From the NCBI RefSeq assembly GCF_026183735.1, contig NZ_JAPFRE010000027.1:389703-453702 (forward strand): 64,000 nt of DNA. The letters are read 5' to 3'. The DNA is from Alteromonas sp. ASW11-130. GTDB taxonomy: Bacteria; Pseudomonadota; Gammaproteobacteria; Enterobacterales; Alteromonadaceae. Of this stretch, positions 54,067 to 64,000 are shown piece by piece (positions within the stretch are counted from its first letter, which is position 1; each line of letters opens with the position of its first letter). The notes beneath the pieces are model-generated. The model was given only the letters and a program-made list of their open reading frames with translations. It was not told the origin of the DNA and did not search any database. The position numbers were made by a program, and so were the translations under genes.

Positions 54067-55650
54067 ATGGAATACTCGTTTTTATTGTTTGCATTTGTTT
54101 GTGGTTTAACAGTAAAGCTTTTTGGTATTCCCCCTCTCGTTGGTTACCTCGCCGCTGGCTTTTTACTCAATTTTGCCGGATATTCGTTAACAGAACCCCT
54201 TACTGCCATAGCTAATCTTGGCATTACCATCATGCTTTTTACTATTGGCTTAAAGTTGAACTTTCGAGACCTAAGTAGATCTGAAGTGTGGGCTACCAGT
54301 GCGGCGCATACGTTACTTTGGTCTGCGATAATCGGCGTGTTATTGTTTTTCGCCACAATGGTGCTCACCGCCTATATTGGCGCAGTAGATTGGCAAAGTG
54401 CCGCTCTTATCGCTTTTGCGTTAAGTTTTAGCAGTACTGTTTGTGTCATCAAAGTACTTGAAGAAAGCGGAGAAAGTAAAACTCGTCATGGCCGTCTTGC
54501 TGTCGGTATATTGGTCATGCAGGATGTTTTTGCAGTGATATTTTTAGTGGTTGCTACAGGTAAAATTCCATCTATCTGGGCCTTGGCACTACTCACCGTG
54601 ATCCCTGCATTACCGTTAATAAGCAGAATAATTAACCAATCAGGACATGGCGAATTACTCCCTCTTACTGGTTTTGTCATCGCTCTTGGGGGATATCATT
54701 TATTCGAGTTGGTTAATATAAAGGGTGATTTGGGTGCATTGATAGCCGGATTATTAATAGCTCAACACACTAAGTCCACAGAAATGGCTAAATCACTTCT
54801 CAGTTTTAAAGACTTGTTCCTGATTGGCTTCTTCTTGTCTATTGGTCTAACCGCACTACCTGATTTACCGATGTTATTACTTGCGTTAGGCTTATGCTTA
54901 CTATTACCTATTAAAGCTGGTCTCTTTTTCTGGCTGTTTACAATGCTTAAACTGCGCGCACGCACGAGTTACCTAACTACGCTGGTATTAAGTAATTTCA
55001 GCGAATTTGGTCTAATCGTAGGTGCAATGGCGGTGTCGCTTAATATGTTAGCGCCTGATTGGCTGATCATTATTGCAATTGCTGTCGCTATTTCATTTGT
55101 CTTTACCAGCATTATGTACCGCTCATCGCATTCTCAGTATCACCAATTCAAAAGCGTGATCAAGCGTTTTGAACGAGATGAGCGCCTCGCCGCCGATATT
55201 TACCCTGTAATAGATAGAGCGCGATTTTTGGTTGTGGGCATGGGACGTGTGGGCTCCGGCGCATTTCAATCGTTAGACAAACTTGTTCACACGAATGTAT
55301 TTGGTATGGATGCCGATCGCGCCAAGGTAAAGAAACTTCGTGAAGAAGGAATGAATGTTATTTGTGGCGATGGCGAAGACGTGGACTTGTGGGACAATCT
55401 TGATATCAGCTCAGTGAAACTAATTCTTCTTGCCCTACCCTCTATAGAAGATGTCAGCAATGTGACTAAACAGCTCAATAACGCAGGCTACAAAGGAAAA
55501 ATTGCAGCCATTGCCCGGTATGAAGATGAAGTAGAATACTTATTGAATCATGGCGTAGATAAAGTCTTCAACTTCTTCACAGAAGCGGGCTTAGGTTTTG
55601 CAGAAGAAAGTCTTGCTTTCATAGGTGAAGAGTCGCGTAGTCACGCATGA
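54067..55650 (+). CDS. Kef-type cation:proton antiporter with RCK domain (YbaL-like)
   Basis: A 527-residue protein with about 12 membrane helices in the first 360 residues (blocks KLFGIPPLVGYLAAGFLLNF, ALSFSSTVCVIKVLEE, DLFLIGFFLSIGLTALP, LSNFSEFGLIVGAMA) and a C-terminal TrkA-N/RCK domain starting FLVVGMGRVGSGAFQSL and binding NAD(H) through GMGRVG. The domain order matches YbaL/KefB/KefC. It probably exchanges K+ or Na+ for H+. No KefF/KefG partner is present. No clear Shine-Dalgarno sequence before ATG 54067. Confidence 0.88.
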   Translation: MEYSFLLFAFVCGLTVKLFGIPPLVGYLAAGFLLNFAGYSLTEPLTAIANLGITIMLFTIGLKLNFRDLSRSEVWATSAAHTLLWSAIIGVLLFFATMVLTAYIGAVDWQSAALIAFALSFSSTVCVIKVLEESGESKTRHGRLAVGILVMQDVFAVIFLVVATGKIPSIWALALLTVIPALPLISRIINQSGHGELLPLTGFVIALGGYHLFELVNIKGDLGALIAGLLIAQHTKSTEMAKSLLSFKDLFLIGFFLSIGLTALPDLPMLLLALGLCLLLPIKAGLFFWLFTMLKLRARTSYLTTLVLSNFSEFGLIVGAMAVSLNMLAPDWLIIIAIAVAISFVFTSIMYRSSHSQYHQFKSVIKRFERDERLAADIYPVIDRARFLVVGMGRVGSGAFQSLDKLVHTNVFGMDADRAKVKKLREEGMNVICGDGEDVDLWDNLDISSVKLILLALPSIEDVSNVTKQLNNAGYKGKIAAIARYEDEVEYLLNHGVDKVFNFFTEAGLGFAEESLAFIGEESRSHA

Positions 55651-55789
55651 TCAACTGCCGCTAACTTAAATAGGAACAAAGGCTTGATTGATAACCATTA
55701 CTGTTTGTATGTATATGTTTTTTCTGCATTTTTTGACATAACATAGTTCAGCTTCTATAATCTGATTATACTGTTCAAATAGGATGTTT

Positions 55790-56266
55790 ATGAAAGGCGA
55801 CAAAAAAGTGGTAGCCAGGCTAAACGAGGTGCTTACCAGTGAGCTTACGTCGATCAATCAATATTTTTTACACGCTCGCATGTTTAAAAACTGGGGGCTT
55901 AATGTTCTTAATGAGAAAAATTATAAAAAATCCATCAAAGACATGAAACAGGCCGATGTTTTGATCGAGCGCATTTTGTTTCTCGAAGGTCTTCCAAATT
56001 TGCAGGCTCTTGGCAAACTCTATATCGGCGAAGAAACTGAGGAAATGTTGAAGTGCGATGTTAAATTTCAGCTCGAACAGATACCTTTGTTAAAAGATGC
56101 CATTGAACTATGCGAACTGCAACAGGATTATGTTAGTCGTGACTTACTTGAAGATATCCTCGCATACGAGGAAGCGCATTTAGACTGGTTAGAAACTCAA
56201 GCGTATCAGATTGAAAATATGGGCATCGAAAATTATCTACAAGCACAAGTTTCAGGAGACGAATAA
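55790..56266 (+). CDS. bfr: Bacterioferritin subunit, haem-binding, ferroxidase-poor
   Basis: A 158-residue bacterioferritin. It retains Met52, the axial haem ligand, and Glu18, Tyr25 and the C-terminal EEAHLDWLE, but at the ferroxidase centre positions 51 and 54 are Asp and Gln (KDMKQAD) instead of Glu and His, so iron oxidation should be impaired. The next gene has the reverse pattern. ATG 55790 gives the conserved MKGDKK start; the frame could open at 55784. Stop and start codons overlap by 1 nt, so the two are translated together, presumably into mixed 24-mers. Confidence 0.9.
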   Translation: MKGDKKVVARLNEVLTSELTSINQYFLHARMFKNWGLNVLNEKNYKKSIKDMKQADVLIERILFLEGLPNLQALGKLYIGEETEEMLKCDVKFQLEQIPLLKDAIELCELQQDYVSRDLLEDILAYEEAHLDWLETQAYQIENMGIENYLQAQVSGDE

Positions 56267-56733
56267 TGAAAGGTAATAAAAATATCATCAAAGCGTTGAA
56301 CGAGTTGCTTGCATACGAATTGGCAGCCATGGATCAATATTTTATTCATTCAGAAATGTACGAAGACTGGGGTTTGCGTAAACTTTATGAACGAATCAAT
56401 CATGAATTTGACGACGAACGCGGGCATGCAACAAAATTAATCCAGCGCATTCTATTTCTTGAAGGCACACCGGATATGACCATACGTACCGGCTTTCAAG
56501 TCGGTAAAGAGGTTCCTGAGATGCTGGAAAGTGATTTGCGCGTAGAGTACGAAGTGGATAAGAAATTACGTGAAGTGATTGCTGTGTGCGAAACTGAGAA
56601 GGATTATGTTACCCGAGATATGCTCGTTACGCTGCTTGATGATACAGAAATGGATCACGCCTACTGGTTAGAAAAGCAGTTAGGGTTGATTAAGCGGATT
56701 GGCCTGGAAAATTATTTGCAATCTCAAGTCTAG
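56266..56733 (+). CDS. bfr: Bacterioferritin subunit, ferroxidase-competent, lacking haem Met
   Basis: A 155-residue bacterioferritin with Glu18, Glu51, His54 ([10 protein letters not shown]) and the C-terminal [12 protein letters not shown] supplying the diiron residues. Position 52 is Arg instead of Met, so it should not ligate haem on its own. With the upstream subunit it makes a complementary pair, as known for two-subunit bacterioferritins in other proteobacteria. GGAG lies 10 nt before the ATG. It ends tail to tail with a minus-strand gene (4-bp overlap). Confidence 0.92.
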   Translation: MKGNKNIIKALNELLAYELAAMDQYFIHSEMYEDWGLRKLYERINHEFDDERGHATKLIQRILFLEGTPDMTIRTGFQVGKEVPEMLESDLRVEYEVDKKLREVIAVCETEKDYVTRDMLVTLLDDTEMDHAYWLEKQLGLIKRIGLENYLQSQV

Positions 56734-57200
56734 CTTCCTGTACTAAATAATAGTAAGGCTGGCTCAGGCTGGCCTTCAAATTGAAGTGTCATTTTCCATT
56801 TCATTTTTGGCTCACTGCACGCGCCTAACATAAACCACCCCCGCCATTTCTTAGCAGTGACTTTTTCCTGTATAATAGGCAACGTTCCCATGTACATGTT
56901 AATGCCTTCTATTACAGCTCGCTCAAGCTTGAACGCCTGTTCTGAACCTATTAACAATTCAACCCGTTCTTCAATAACAGGCATTGTTGATAACGTTAGG
57001 TGAAAAGCCTGATTTCCCAGTACAATTTCGCATTCAGAATTGACAAATTGGCAGTGATTGCCTAGACCGTTAGAAGATAGATTGTTTGATACTTTTTCCT
57101 GAGGTCGGGGTTTATTAATTAGGATCAAAAGAATCACTATGAAAATGAGTACTATGAGGCTCAATATTTGTAATGACTTTGTTAACTTAAGGTGTTTCAT
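56730..57200 (-). CDS. Membrane-anchored hypothetical protein
   Basis: A 156-residue protein with an uncleaved N-terminal helix ([20 protein letters not shown]) and a periplasmic part containing three cysteines ([24 protein letters not shown]) and beta-type segments. The arrangement resembles small inner-membrane-anchored periplasmic proteins found near cco genes, but I do not recognise a family. Divergent from the cbb3 operon, 227 bp apart, so it may be expressed with it. Confidence 0.6.
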   Translation of the reverse strand: MKHLKLTKSLQILSLIVLIFIVILLILINKPRPQEKVSNNLSSNGLGNHCQFVNSECEIVLGNQAFHLTLSTMPVIEERVELLIGSEQAFKLERAVIEGINMYMGTLPIIQEKVTAKKWRGWFMLGACSEPKMKWKMTLQFEGQPEPALLLFSTGS

Positions 57201-57427
57201 TAGGCTTTTTCGTAAATAGCGCGTTACATTTTAAATTATAAAGAATCCGCATTACTTTTAAGGTTTCTTTTTGAGGGTAAAAACTTTATCATCCGCGTTC
57301 CGAAAAGACCGTAATTATAGCTTTTTGTGACTTTATAATAAAGTTTAAACCGTGGATTACTTTACACGAAAGAACAAGACTTTACATTTGAAAACCCTCT
57401 TATCGCTGAAGTGGAAGATTCATAAAA

Positions 57428-58861
57428 ATGAGTGAAATTAGCCAAGCACAGCCAAACTACAATTATAAAGTGGTTAGGCAATTTACCATTATGACCATAA
57501 TATGGGGCATTGTTGGTATGGGCGTTGGAGTATTTATTGCTGCGCAATTATTTGCCCCGGTGCTGAACTTCGATACTCCATGGCTGACGTTTTCGCGTCT
57601 ACGTCCATTACACACTAACGCAGTTATTTTTGCTTTTGGTGGCTGCGCCCTGTTTGCTACATCTTACTACATTGTACAACGAACCTGTCAGGTGCGATTG
57701 TTCAGTGACAAACTGGCGGCCTTTACGTTCTGGGGCTGGCAGGCGGTGATTGTCGCTGCCATTTGTACGCTTCCATTCGGTATCACTTCAAGCAAAGAAT
57801 ACGCTGAATTGGAATGGCCTATTGATATCCTAATTGCACTGGTTTGGCTGGCTTATGTAATTAACTTTTTCGGAACGTTAATTATTCGAAAAGTTTCGCA
57901 TATATACGTTGCAAACTGGTTCCTTGGTGCATTTATGCTTACCGTTTTGGTACTACATATCGGTAACAGCATGGTTATTCCCGTTTCATTTACTAAATCA
58001 TATTCCCTGTATGCGGGTGCGGTAGATGCAATGATGCAATGGTGGTATGGCCATAACGCAGTAGGCTTCTTTCTAACAGCTGGCTTCCTGGGCATGATGT
58101 ATTACTTTGTACCCAAGCAGGCAGGCCGCCCTGTTTACTCTTATCGTTTATCGATTGTCCATTTTTGGGCGTTGATTTCACTGTATATTTGGGCTGGTCC
58201 TCACCACCTCCATTACACTGCGCTACCTGATTGGACACAGTCGTTAGGAATGGTGATGTCAATCATTCTGTTCGTGCCCTCCTGGGGAGGCATGATAAAT
58301 GGTATTATGACCTTATCTGGCGCATGGCATAAACTTCGCACAGATCCAGTTCTGCGCTTCCTTATTGTGTCACTTTCCTTCTATGGTATGTCTACCTTTG
58401 AAGGGCCCATGATGGCAATCAAAACCGTAAATGCGTTGTCGCACTACACGGACTGGACCATCGGCCACGTACATTCAGGTGCATTAGGCTGGGTTGCAAT
58501 GATATCTATTGGTTCGGTATACCACCTTATTCCAATTTTGTTTGGCCAACCCGGAATGTACAGTACACGTTTAGTGAACGTTCATTTTTGGTTAGCTACC
58601 ATAGGTGTAGTGCTTTATATCGTAGCAATGTGGATGTCTGGTGTTCTGCAGGGCTTGATGTGGCGCGCAGTTAATGCGGACGGTACATTGACTTATAGCT
58701 TCGTAGAGTCGCTTGAAGCATCTATTCCGTTTTACATTGTTCGCTTCATTGGCGGTCTTTTTGTGGTCACTGGTATGCTAGTAATGGCGTACAACACCTA
58801 TAAAACGATTCGTGCACCCAAAGGCACGTTAGCCCCCGATCCTGCCACTCAAGCAGCATAA
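57428..58861 (+). CDS. ccoN: cbb3-type cytochrome c oxidase subunit I
   Basis: A 477-residue, 12-helix catalytic subunit of cbb3 oxidase. Haem and copper ligands lie in [14 protein letters not shown], the [16 protein letters not shown] segment, [17 protein letters not shown], and [14 protein letters not shown]. It reduces oxygen to water with high affinity. It leads ccoNOQP with spacings of 11, 1 and 4 bp. I saw no clear FNR box in the 227-bp upstream region. Confidence 0.95.
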   Translation: MSEISQAQPNYNYKVVRQFTIMTIIWGIVGMGVGVFIAAQLFAPVLNFDTPWLTFSRLRPLHTNAVIFAFGGCALFATSYYIVQRTCQVRLFSDKLAAFTFWGWQAVIVAAICTLPFGITSSKEYAELEWPIDILIALVWLAYVINFFGTLIIRKVSHIYVANWFLGAFMLTVLVLHIGNSMVIPVSFTKSYSLYAGAVDAMMQWWYGHNAVGFFLTAGFLGMMYYFVPKQAGRPVYSYRLSIVHFWALISLYIWAGPHHLHYTALPDWTQSLGMVMSIILFVPSWGGMINGIMTLSGAWHKLRTDPVLRFLIVSLSFYGMSTFEGPMMAIKTVNALSHYTDWTIGHVHSGALGWVAMISIGSVYHLIPILFGQPGMYSTRLVNVHFWLATIGVVLYIVAMWMSGVLQGLMWRAVNADGTLTYSFVESLEASIPFYIVRFIGGLFVVTGMLVMAYNTYKTIRAPKGTLAPDPATQAA

Positions 58862-58872
58862 GGAGTCAGGAC

Positions 58873-59478
58873 ATGAAAAATACACATGAGTTAATTGAAA
58901 AGAACGTCGGCCTGCTAACTGTTTTAATTTTGGTCGCTATTAGTTTAGGTGCGATGGTGCAAATTACGCCATTAATGTTTCAACAACAAACAATGGAACC
59001 GGTTAAGGATTTACGTCCTTATACGGCTCTAGAGCTTGAGGGGCGGGATATTTACATCCGTGAAGGTTGTGTGGGTTGTCATAGCCAGATGATTCGGCCG
59101 TTCCGTGCTGAAACAGAACGTTATGGTCATTATAGCGTTGCGGGTGAGTCGGTTTGGGAGCATCCCTTCCTGTGGGGCTCAAAACGTACTGGTCCAGATC
59201 TGGCACGTGTTGGTGGCCGTTATAGTGATCAGTGGCATATCGTCCATTTGCGTAACCCGCGCGACGTTGTGCCCGAATCTAACATGCCTGGTTTTCCTTG
59301 GCTTGATGAAAACGTGTTAACTGGCGAGCTAACGGCTAAGAAAATGGAAGTTTTCAAAGGGTTTGGCGTGCCATACACCGATGAAGATATCGCCGGCGCT
59401 AAAGAGGCTGTAAGGGGTAAAACCGAAATGCAGGCTTTAGTTGCTTACCTACAGTCCCTTGGCACACATTTGAAATAA
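58873..59478 (+). CDS. ccoO: cbb3-type cytochrome c oxidase subunit II
   Basis: A 201-residue membrane-anchored monohaem cytochrome c. One N-terminal helix ([18 protein letters not shown]), then the haem c site [14 protein letters not shown] and a distal Met in [18 protein letters not shown]. It passes electrons to CcoN. AGGAGTCAGGAC precedes the ATG. Confidence 0.95.
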   Translation: MKNTHELIEKNVGLLTVLILVAISLGAMVQITPLMFQQQTMEPVKDLRPYTALELEGRDIYIREGCVGCHSQMIRPFRAETERYGHYSVAGESVWEHPFLWGSKRTGPDLARVGGRYSDQWHIVHLRNPRDVVPESNMPGFPWLDENVLTGELTAKKMEVFKGFGVPYTDEDIAGAKEAVRGKTEMQALVAYLQSLGTHLK

Positions 59479-59479
59479 T

Positions 59480-59653
59480 ATGGATCAGGGTACTGTTGGC
59501 ACAATTTTTACGTTGGTAGTTTTTGTTTGCTTTATTGGGGTAGTGCTGTGGGCCTTTAGTAGTCGTAATAAAAAGAAATACGATGAAGCCGCCAACCTGC
59601 CCTTTGCAGATGAAGAACAAGATAAGATAAAAAAAGATAATCGGGAGTCGTGA
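59480..59653 (+). CDS. ccoQ: cbb3-type cytochrome c oxidase subunit IV
   Basis: A 57-residue protein with a single helix (VGTIFTLVVFVCFIGVVLWAF), a basic stretch SSRNKKKYDEAAN and the acidic FADEEQ tail typical of CcoQ/FixQ. It begins 1 nt after ccoO and ends 4 nt before ccoP. It helps stabilise the oxidase complex. Confidence 0.9.
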   Translation: MDQGTVGTIFTLVVFVCFIGVVLWAFSSRNKKKYDEAANLPFADEEQDKIKKDNRES

Positions 59654-59657
59654 GCTC

Positions 59658-60614
59658 ATGACCATGTTTTGGACAATCTGGATTTCAGTTATCACACTGG
59701 GTTCCATTATTGGTTGCTATGTTTTATTGCGCTGGTGCTTAAAAAATAACGCGGGAGTACCAGAAGGTGAATCGATGGGCCACGAATTTGATGGCATTGA
59801 GGAGCTAAACAATCCTCTGCCAAAATGGTGGACCTACTTATTTTATGTGTGCATAGTTTGGGGTTTCATTTACTTAGCACTATTTCCTGGGTTAGGCAGT
59901 TTTGATGGTTTACTAGGCTGGAAGAGCTCCCACCAAAACATCCAATCTTTAGAAGAGTCTCGTCAGAAAAGCCAGGCTGCGAAAGAATCTGGGGCACTAG
60001 TTAAATACGACCGAGAAATGAAGTTTGCTGAGGAAAAATATAATCCTATTTTTGAAGAATATGCGAAAGTACCAGTTGAAGAGCTAGCGAAGGATCCCAA
60101 TGCATTAAAGGTTGGTCAGCGTTTATTTGCGCAAAATTGTTCTCAGTGTCATGGTTCCGATGCACGCGGCCAAAATGGCGGTTTTCCGAACCTGACTGAC
60201 GACGATTGGTTATATGGTGGTAGCGGTGACAAAATTAAAGAAACGTTACTTAATGGACGAAAAGCTGCAATGCCAGGCTGGATAGATGCTATGGGCGAGC
60301 AAGGAATTAAAGAAACGGTGGCGTACGTGCTTAGTTTAAGTGGCCGGGACACTGATCAACAGCTACGTAAAGCAGGTAAAGCGCGTTTTGCAGCTTGTGC
60401 AGCATGCCACGGCCAGGATGGTAAAGGTAACCAAATGCTAGGTGCCCCTAATCTTACCGATAATATCTGGTTATACGGTGGCAGCGAGCGTGCAGTGACA
60501 GAAACGCTTACTCACGGAAGAAACGGTGTTATGCCCTCATTCAAAGACACGCTGGGTGAAAACAAGATCCATGTCGTAGCGACTTACGTGTACAGTTTGT
60601 CTAACCCGAATTAA
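59658..60614 (+). CDS. ccoP: cbb3-type cytochrome c oxidase subunit III
   Basis: A 318-residue dihaem cytochrome c with two N-terminal helices and two c-type haem sites: CSQCHG and CAACHG, each followed by a distal Met region (AAMPGW and GVMPSF). NPLPKWWTYLFYVCIVWGFIY is the conserved membrane entry. It receives electrons from cytochrome c. A strong terminator follows, so the accessory genes are in a separate transcript or read-through unit. Confidence 0.95.
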   Translation: MTMFWTIWISVITLGSIIGCYVLLRWCLKNNAGVPEGESMGHEFDGIEELNNPLPKWWTYLFYVCIVWGFIYLALFPGLGSFDGLLGWKSSHQNIQSLEESRQKSQAAKESGALVKYDREMKFAEEKYNPIFEEYAKVPVEELAKDPNALKVGQRLFAQNCSQCHGSDARGQNGGFPNLTDDDWLYGGSGDKIKETLLNGRKAAMPGWIDAMGEQGIKETVAYVLSLSGRDTDQQLRKAGKARFAACAACHGQDGKGNQMLGAPNLTDNIWLYGGSERAVTETLTHGRNGVMPSFKDTLGENKIHVVATYVYSLSNPN

Positions 60615-60634
60615 TCAGATTGACATGATTAAGT

Positions 60635-60664
60635 AAAAAGCCTCGTTAACCAGAGGCTTTTTTT
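60635..60664 (+). terminator. Rho-independent terminator of ccoNOQP
   Basis: AAAAAGCCTC (60635-60644) pairs with GAGGCTTTTT (60653-60662) around 8 nt, followed by further T residues, 20 bp past ccoP. Confidence 0.95.
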
Positions 60665-60702
60665 ATATATAATTCCATTGATAGTTTTACTGGATATTCG
60701 AT

Positions 60703-61182
60703 ATGCATTCCCCTTGGTACAAACAGTTCTGGCCGTGGTTTTTGATCGCCATTCCGTTAGCGTCTTTCGGTATGGGATTTTTAATCCTTCATTTGGCAAC
60801 CAACACTACAGATAGCTTGGTAGTGGACGATTATTACAAAGAGGGTAAAGTAATTAATGCTCGGCTGGATAAAATAGAACAGGCGCGTAAAAAGGGAATT
60901 AAAACTACGCTTTTAATCAATGATGGATCTATTGCCTTGACCTTTACTTCAGGCATGCCCAGAGATGGTCAGGCGCTGAAACTTAGCTTTTATCATGTCA
61001 CATTAAAGGCCAGAGACGTTTCATTACTATTGAGTCAAGATGCAAAAGGCGTTTATCGAGGATTTACTGAAGCACCGTTAGATGGTAAATGGAAAATTTC
61101 TGTAATGCCTGTAGATGAAAGCTGGAAAATCCAACAAACTGTCACCCTTCCCCATTCCGGCGAGTTTATTTTCAATCCATAG
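60703..61182 (+). CDS. fixH: FixH-family cbb3 oxidase assembly protein
   Basis: A 159-residue protein with one N-terminal helix (FWPWFLIAIPLASFGMGFLI) and a periplasmic part beginning VVDDYYKEGKVINARLDKIEQARKKGI, the FixH/CcoH family block. It is required for cbb3 oxidase assembly, interacting with CcoN in other species. It is the first of fixH-ccoI-ccoS, downstream of the ccoP terminator. Confidence 0.9.
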   Translation: MHSPWYKQFWPWFLIAIPLASFGMGFLILHLATNTTDSLVVDDYYKEGKVINARLDKIEQARKKGIKTTLLINDGSIALTFTSGMPRDGQALKLSFYHVTLKARDVSLLLSQDAKGVYRGFTEAPLDGKWKISVMPVDESWKIQQTVTLPHSGEFIFNP

Positions 61183-61188
61183 GTTTGT

Positions 61189-63555
61189 ATGTCTTCTACT
61201 TGCTTTCATTGCGGTCAGGCTAACCCAGCTGATACACCTTTTACAGTTACGCTTTTAGGGCAAAAGCGCGAAGTGTGCTGTCCCGGCTGTGAAGCCGTCG
61301 CAACAGCAATCAAGGAAAATGGACTTGAAGATTATTATCAATTTCGCACTGAAAAAGCGACTAAGGGTGATGAATCTATTTTAAGTAGATTAGATAGCCT
61401 TAGTGTATACGACGATCCCGACCTTCAGGAGGATTTTGTTTATCAAACCGAAGACGTTAAACAAATACAGCTGACAATTGAAGGAATCACTTGTGCGGCT
61501 TGCGGATGGCTTATAGAAAAGCAGCTCTCTAAAGTAACGGGTATACAGCAAATAGCCGTTAACATTGCAAATCGTAGAGCATTAATTAGTTGGCATACGA
61601 AAGACATATCTTTAAGCCAGATTCTAAAAACGCTACAAAAAATTGGGTACAAAGCATTACCTTTTCAGCCTGATGAGCATGAAAAGTCGTTCAAAGCTGA
61701 AAATCATCGCTTTCTAAAGCGTCTGGGCTTAGCCGGTTTGATGACTATGCAGGTGATGATGCTCATGGCGGCCCTGTATTTTGATTGGTTTGGCAATATC
61801 GATTTAGAAACAAAACAGTATTTCTACTGGGTGGCATTAGTGTTAACCACCCCTGTAGTGTTTTATTCGGGTAGTGTTTTTTATATTGGTGCGTTAAAAG
61901 CACTTTCTGCTCGCACTGTAAATATGGACGTACCCATATCCATTGCGGTGTTAGCGACGTTTTTTGCCGGTCTCAAGTCGACTCTATTTTCCCAAGGCGA
62001 AGCCTATTTCGAGTCGATTTGTATGTTCATTTTTTTATTACTACTCAGTAGGTATCTGGAACATCGTAGTCGGTATCGAGCCGCGACCATCTCGGCCAAT
62101 ATGCAACAGTTTGTGCCCGTTACAGCGAACATATTAGATGAGAATGATAAACATGTTCGTGGTTTAGCAAAATCGCTTAAGATGGGTCAGCGAGTTCTAG
62201 TTAAACCTGGCGAAACAATCCCCATCGATGGCGTTATTATTGAAGGCAGCGCCGATATAGATGAATCGATGCTTACTGGTGAGTTTGAGCCCGTTCACAA
62301 ACGCGTTGGCGATTCTGTGTACGGCGGCACAGTAAACCGTGTCGGCAGCGTTATCATTGAGGTAGAAAAAACCTTAAAAGAAGCGTTGGTGAATCAGATC
62401 ATTCGGATTCAGGATGCAGCCATGGCAGTCAAACCTAAAGCTGCTCAGATGGCAGATACTTTTTCCCAATATTTTGTAGTGGCGGTATTGCTCATAGCCT
62501 TAGGTAGCTATTTGTATTGGTCGATCATTGGAAGTGAACAGGCGTTTTGGATTGCTATTGCAGTATTAGTTGCGACTTGTCCATGTGCGCTTGGGTTAGC
62601 GACCCCAACTGCCCTAACTTGCGCTATGGCTAAACTTAATAAGAACGGCATTTTACTCAAACGGGCCGAAGCGTTAGAACAAGTCAACTCAATTGACCTT
62701 ATAGCACTTGATAAAACTGGTACGTTAACGGAAGGTAAATTCTCAATACAAAACAGTTGGGTTGAGCAAGGTATCCACGTTGAGCATGCCCTGACAATCG
62801 CAGCCACGTTGGAATCTCGCTCTGAGCATCCCATCGCCAATGCTTTTCGTGTCAATCAACTTCTCAGATTAAATGACTTTAGAGTGACGCCAGGATGTGG
62901 CGTCAGCGGAACAATCGACGGTAATAACTATAAAATAGGCTCGTATGCTTTTGTATCCGCGGAAAATGACCACCGCCCCATTCAAGCGAATGTATATTTG
63001 AGTCGCAACAATACGTGCATCGCCTGTTTTGAAGTGACAGACCAGTTAAAAGATGATGTAAAAGAAACGCTTAGCAAATTCGAGCAGCAATTAATCATTT
63101 TAAGCGGCGATCACAATCGTCAAGTAGAACAGATTGCAAAGCGAGTAGGTATTTCTGAATTTTACGGTGACCATACTCCAGAACAAAAATATCAACTGGT
63201 TCAATCACTTCAGCAACAGGGCCGTAAGGTTATGATGCTAGGTGACGGCATCAACGACACCCCCGTACTGGCAAGTGCAGACGTGTCCGTTGCGGTTGGC
63301 AACGCAACGGATATTGCTAAATCTACCGCCGATGTTATTTTGCTGAAGGACAAAATAAATTTGCTACCAACACTATTCAGTGTGTCAAAACAAACAAAAC
63401 GCATAATACGACAAAATATCATGTGGGCAGTAGGCTATAATTTGTGTATCTTACCGTTTGCGGTAAGTGGAATATTAAGCCCGTGGATGGCTGTGATCGG
63501 AATGTCATTAAGCAGTATTATCGTTGTTTCAAACTCAACCAGAATCTTAAAATAG
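61189..63555 (+). CDS. ccoI: Copper-exporting P1B-type ATPase for cbb3 assembly
   Basis: A 788-residue P-type ATPase. N-terminal metal-binding elements: FHCGQANP and CCPGCEAVA, and a heavy-metal-associated domain with [12 protein letters not shown]. About eight helices follow, with the CPC metal motif in [12 protein letters not shown], the phosphorylation site DKTGTLTEG, the SEHPIA nucleotide motif and GDGINDTP. It moves Cu into the membrane/periplasm for CcoN. Starts 6 bp after fixH. Confidence 0.95.
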   Translation: MSSTCFHCGQANPADTPFTVTLLGQKREVCCPGCEAVATAIKENGLEDYYQFRTEKATKGDESILSRLDSLSVYDDPDLQEDFVYQTEDVKQIQLTIEGITCAACGWLIEKQLSKVTGIQQIAVNIANRRALISWHTKDISLSQILKTLQKIGYKALPFQPDEHEKSFKAENHRFLKRLGLAGLMTMQVMMLMAALYFDWFGNIDLETKQYFYWVALVLTTPVVFYSGSVFYIGALKALSARTVNMDVPISIAVLATFFAGLKSTLFSQGEAYFESICMFIFLLLLSRYLEHRSRYRAATISANMQQFVPVTANILDENDKHVRGLAKSLKMGQRVLVKPGETIPIDGVIIEGSADIDESMLTGEFEPVHKRVGDSVYGGTVNRVGSVIIEVEKTLKEALVNQIIRIQDAAMAVKPKAAQMADTFSQYFVVAVLLIALGSYLYWSIIGSEQAFWIAIAVLVATCPCALGLATPTALTCAMAKLNKNGILLKRAEALEQVNSIDLIALDKTGTLTEGKFSIQNSWVEQGIHVEHALTIAATLESRSEHPIANAFRVNQLLRLNDFRVTPGCGVSGTIDGNNYKIGSYAFVSAENDHRPIQANVYLSRNNTCIACFEVTDQLKDDVKETLSKFEQQLIILSGDHNRQVEQIAKRVGISEFYGDHTPEQKYQLVQSLQQQGRKVMMLGDGINDTPVLASADVSVAVGNATDIAKSTADVILLKDKINLLPTLFSVSKQTKRIIRQNIMWAVGYNLCILPFAVSGILSPWMAVIGMSLSSIIVVSNSTRILK

Positions 63556-63564
63556 TCTTCATCA

Positions 63565-63756
63565 ATGAGCATTATATACGTACTTATACCGCTGGCGGTC
63601 GTTATTATTGCAATTGCAATTGCGGTATTCTTTTGGGCGGTAAAATCCAATCAATTTGAAGATTTGGATCGCCAGGGTTACAACATTTTGTTCGATGATG
63701 ACTTATCTCCAGAAGAAAAAAAATTAGCCGAAGAAAGAAAAAAACGGAATGAATGA
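63565..63756 (+). CDS. ccoS: cbb3 oxidase maturation protein CcoS
   Basis: A 63-residue protein starting MSIIYVLIPLAVVIIAIAIA, one membrane helix, then FFWAVKSNQFEDLDRQGYNILFDDD, the classic CcoS sequence. It is needed to insert haem and copper into cbb3. It overlaps the start of the next gene by 8 bp. Confidence 0.95.
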   Translation: MSIIYVLIPLAVVIIAIAIAVFFWAVKSNQFEDLDRQGYNILFDDDLSPEEKKLAEERKKRNE

Positions 63757-64000
63757 GCTCAGCCTGACCTCAGCATTTCTCATAGGTTTAGCTGGCGGTG
63801 TGCATTGTTTAGGGATGTGTGGTGGTATTGTCGGCGCTTTTAGAATGCTTAGCCCCTCGAATGAAAATATTGGTTGGTATTCTCTATCCTATAATGTGGG
63901 CCGGATAAGTAGTTATACAATAGCGGGTATTATTGCAGGCACCATGAGCAGCTTATCTGTGGCCGTCATGCCAGGGTCGAAGCTGATTCTATTTATCTTA
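63749..64000 (+). CDS. Sulfite exporter TauE/SafE-family protein (5' part, runs out of window)
   Basis: The visible 84 residues begin MNELSLTSAFLIGLAGGVHC and continue LGMCGG, the GGxHCLGMCGG signature of the TauE/SafE-type genes found after ccoS in gammaproteobacteria. Helices include YTIAGIIAGTMSS. The start ATG 63749 overlaps the ccoS stop by 8 bp. The conserved Cys/Met motif in helix 1 and its place in the cco operon suggest a role in copper handling for the oxidase. Confidence 0.85.
   Translation, partial: MNELSLTSAFLIGLAGGVHCLGMCGGIVGAFRMLSPSNENIGWYSLSYNVGRISSYTIAGIIAGTMSSLSVAVMPGSKLILFIL

Noticed and set aside
57201..57427. FNR/Anr box upstream of ccoN
   Set aside because: No TTGAT-N4-ATCAA match or near match was found by eye.

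Overview
The window looks like chromosome from a marine gammaproteobacterium of the Alteromonadales (Alteromonas/Glaciecola-like). This rests on gene content: an AgaS-type nagB with nagA and an MFS nagP, DUF3718 and DUF4785 proteins, an E. coli-like RpoH paralogue, egtB/egtD and a cbb3 oxidase operon. Codon use is AT-leaning. No rRNA, tRNA, transposase, integrase or CRISPR array was seen.

Layout. 1-2.5 kb: end of a circularly permuted ATP-grasp gene, an alpha-E gene and an EAL phosphodiesterase. 3-6.6 kb: N-acetylglucosamine catabolic operon behind a palindromic operator candidate. 7-23.6 kb: loosely packed envelope/stress region with two DUF421 proteins, a Cys-rich copper protein, DUF3718, a lipase/DUF4785 pair, an FAD/NAD(P)-binding protein, a YghA-like SDR, a poly-serine membrane protein and two periplasmic proteins made of short charged repeats. 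24.3-30.2 kb: compact overlapping cluster with a YqcI/YcgG (GntA-type) haem enzyme, a DUF1989 protein, a 48-aa protein and five glycosyltransferases; it reads as an uncharacterised biosynthetic system. 31-36.8 kb: RpoH paralogue, NAD synthetase with an isochorismatase-fold hydrolase, DUF2383 protein and Hsp20 with a heat-shock promoter match. 36.9-39.0 kb: about 2 kb without convincing genes but rich in short tandem repeats. 39-45.5 kb: leucine-rich-repeat lipoprotein, YihY, ergothioneine genes and DgkA. 45.6-53.7 kb: asparagine synthetase, an ATCase paralogue with an altered amino-acid site, a Na+/solute symporter with two small membrane proteins, a carbamoylase-type amidase and an FMN glutamate-synthase-like protein. 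54-57.2 kb: Kef-type antiporter and two complementary bacterioferritin subunits. 57.4-64 kb: ccoNOQP, fixH, ccoI, ccoS and the start of a TauE/SafE-type gene.

Three signals stand out. First, the spacers carry a family of heptanucleotide tandem arrays built as AAGT plus three array-specific bases (9.4, 13.1, 17.5, 17.8, 37.0 and 39.0 kb), uniform inside each array but different between arrays. Second is the N-hydroxylase/DUF1989/glycosyltransferase cluster. Third is the transcarbamylase that keeps the carbamoyl-phosphate residues but has lost the aspartate-binding Arg and Gln, set among amide and carbamoyl enzymes. All family assignments were made by reading the sequence; no database search was run.
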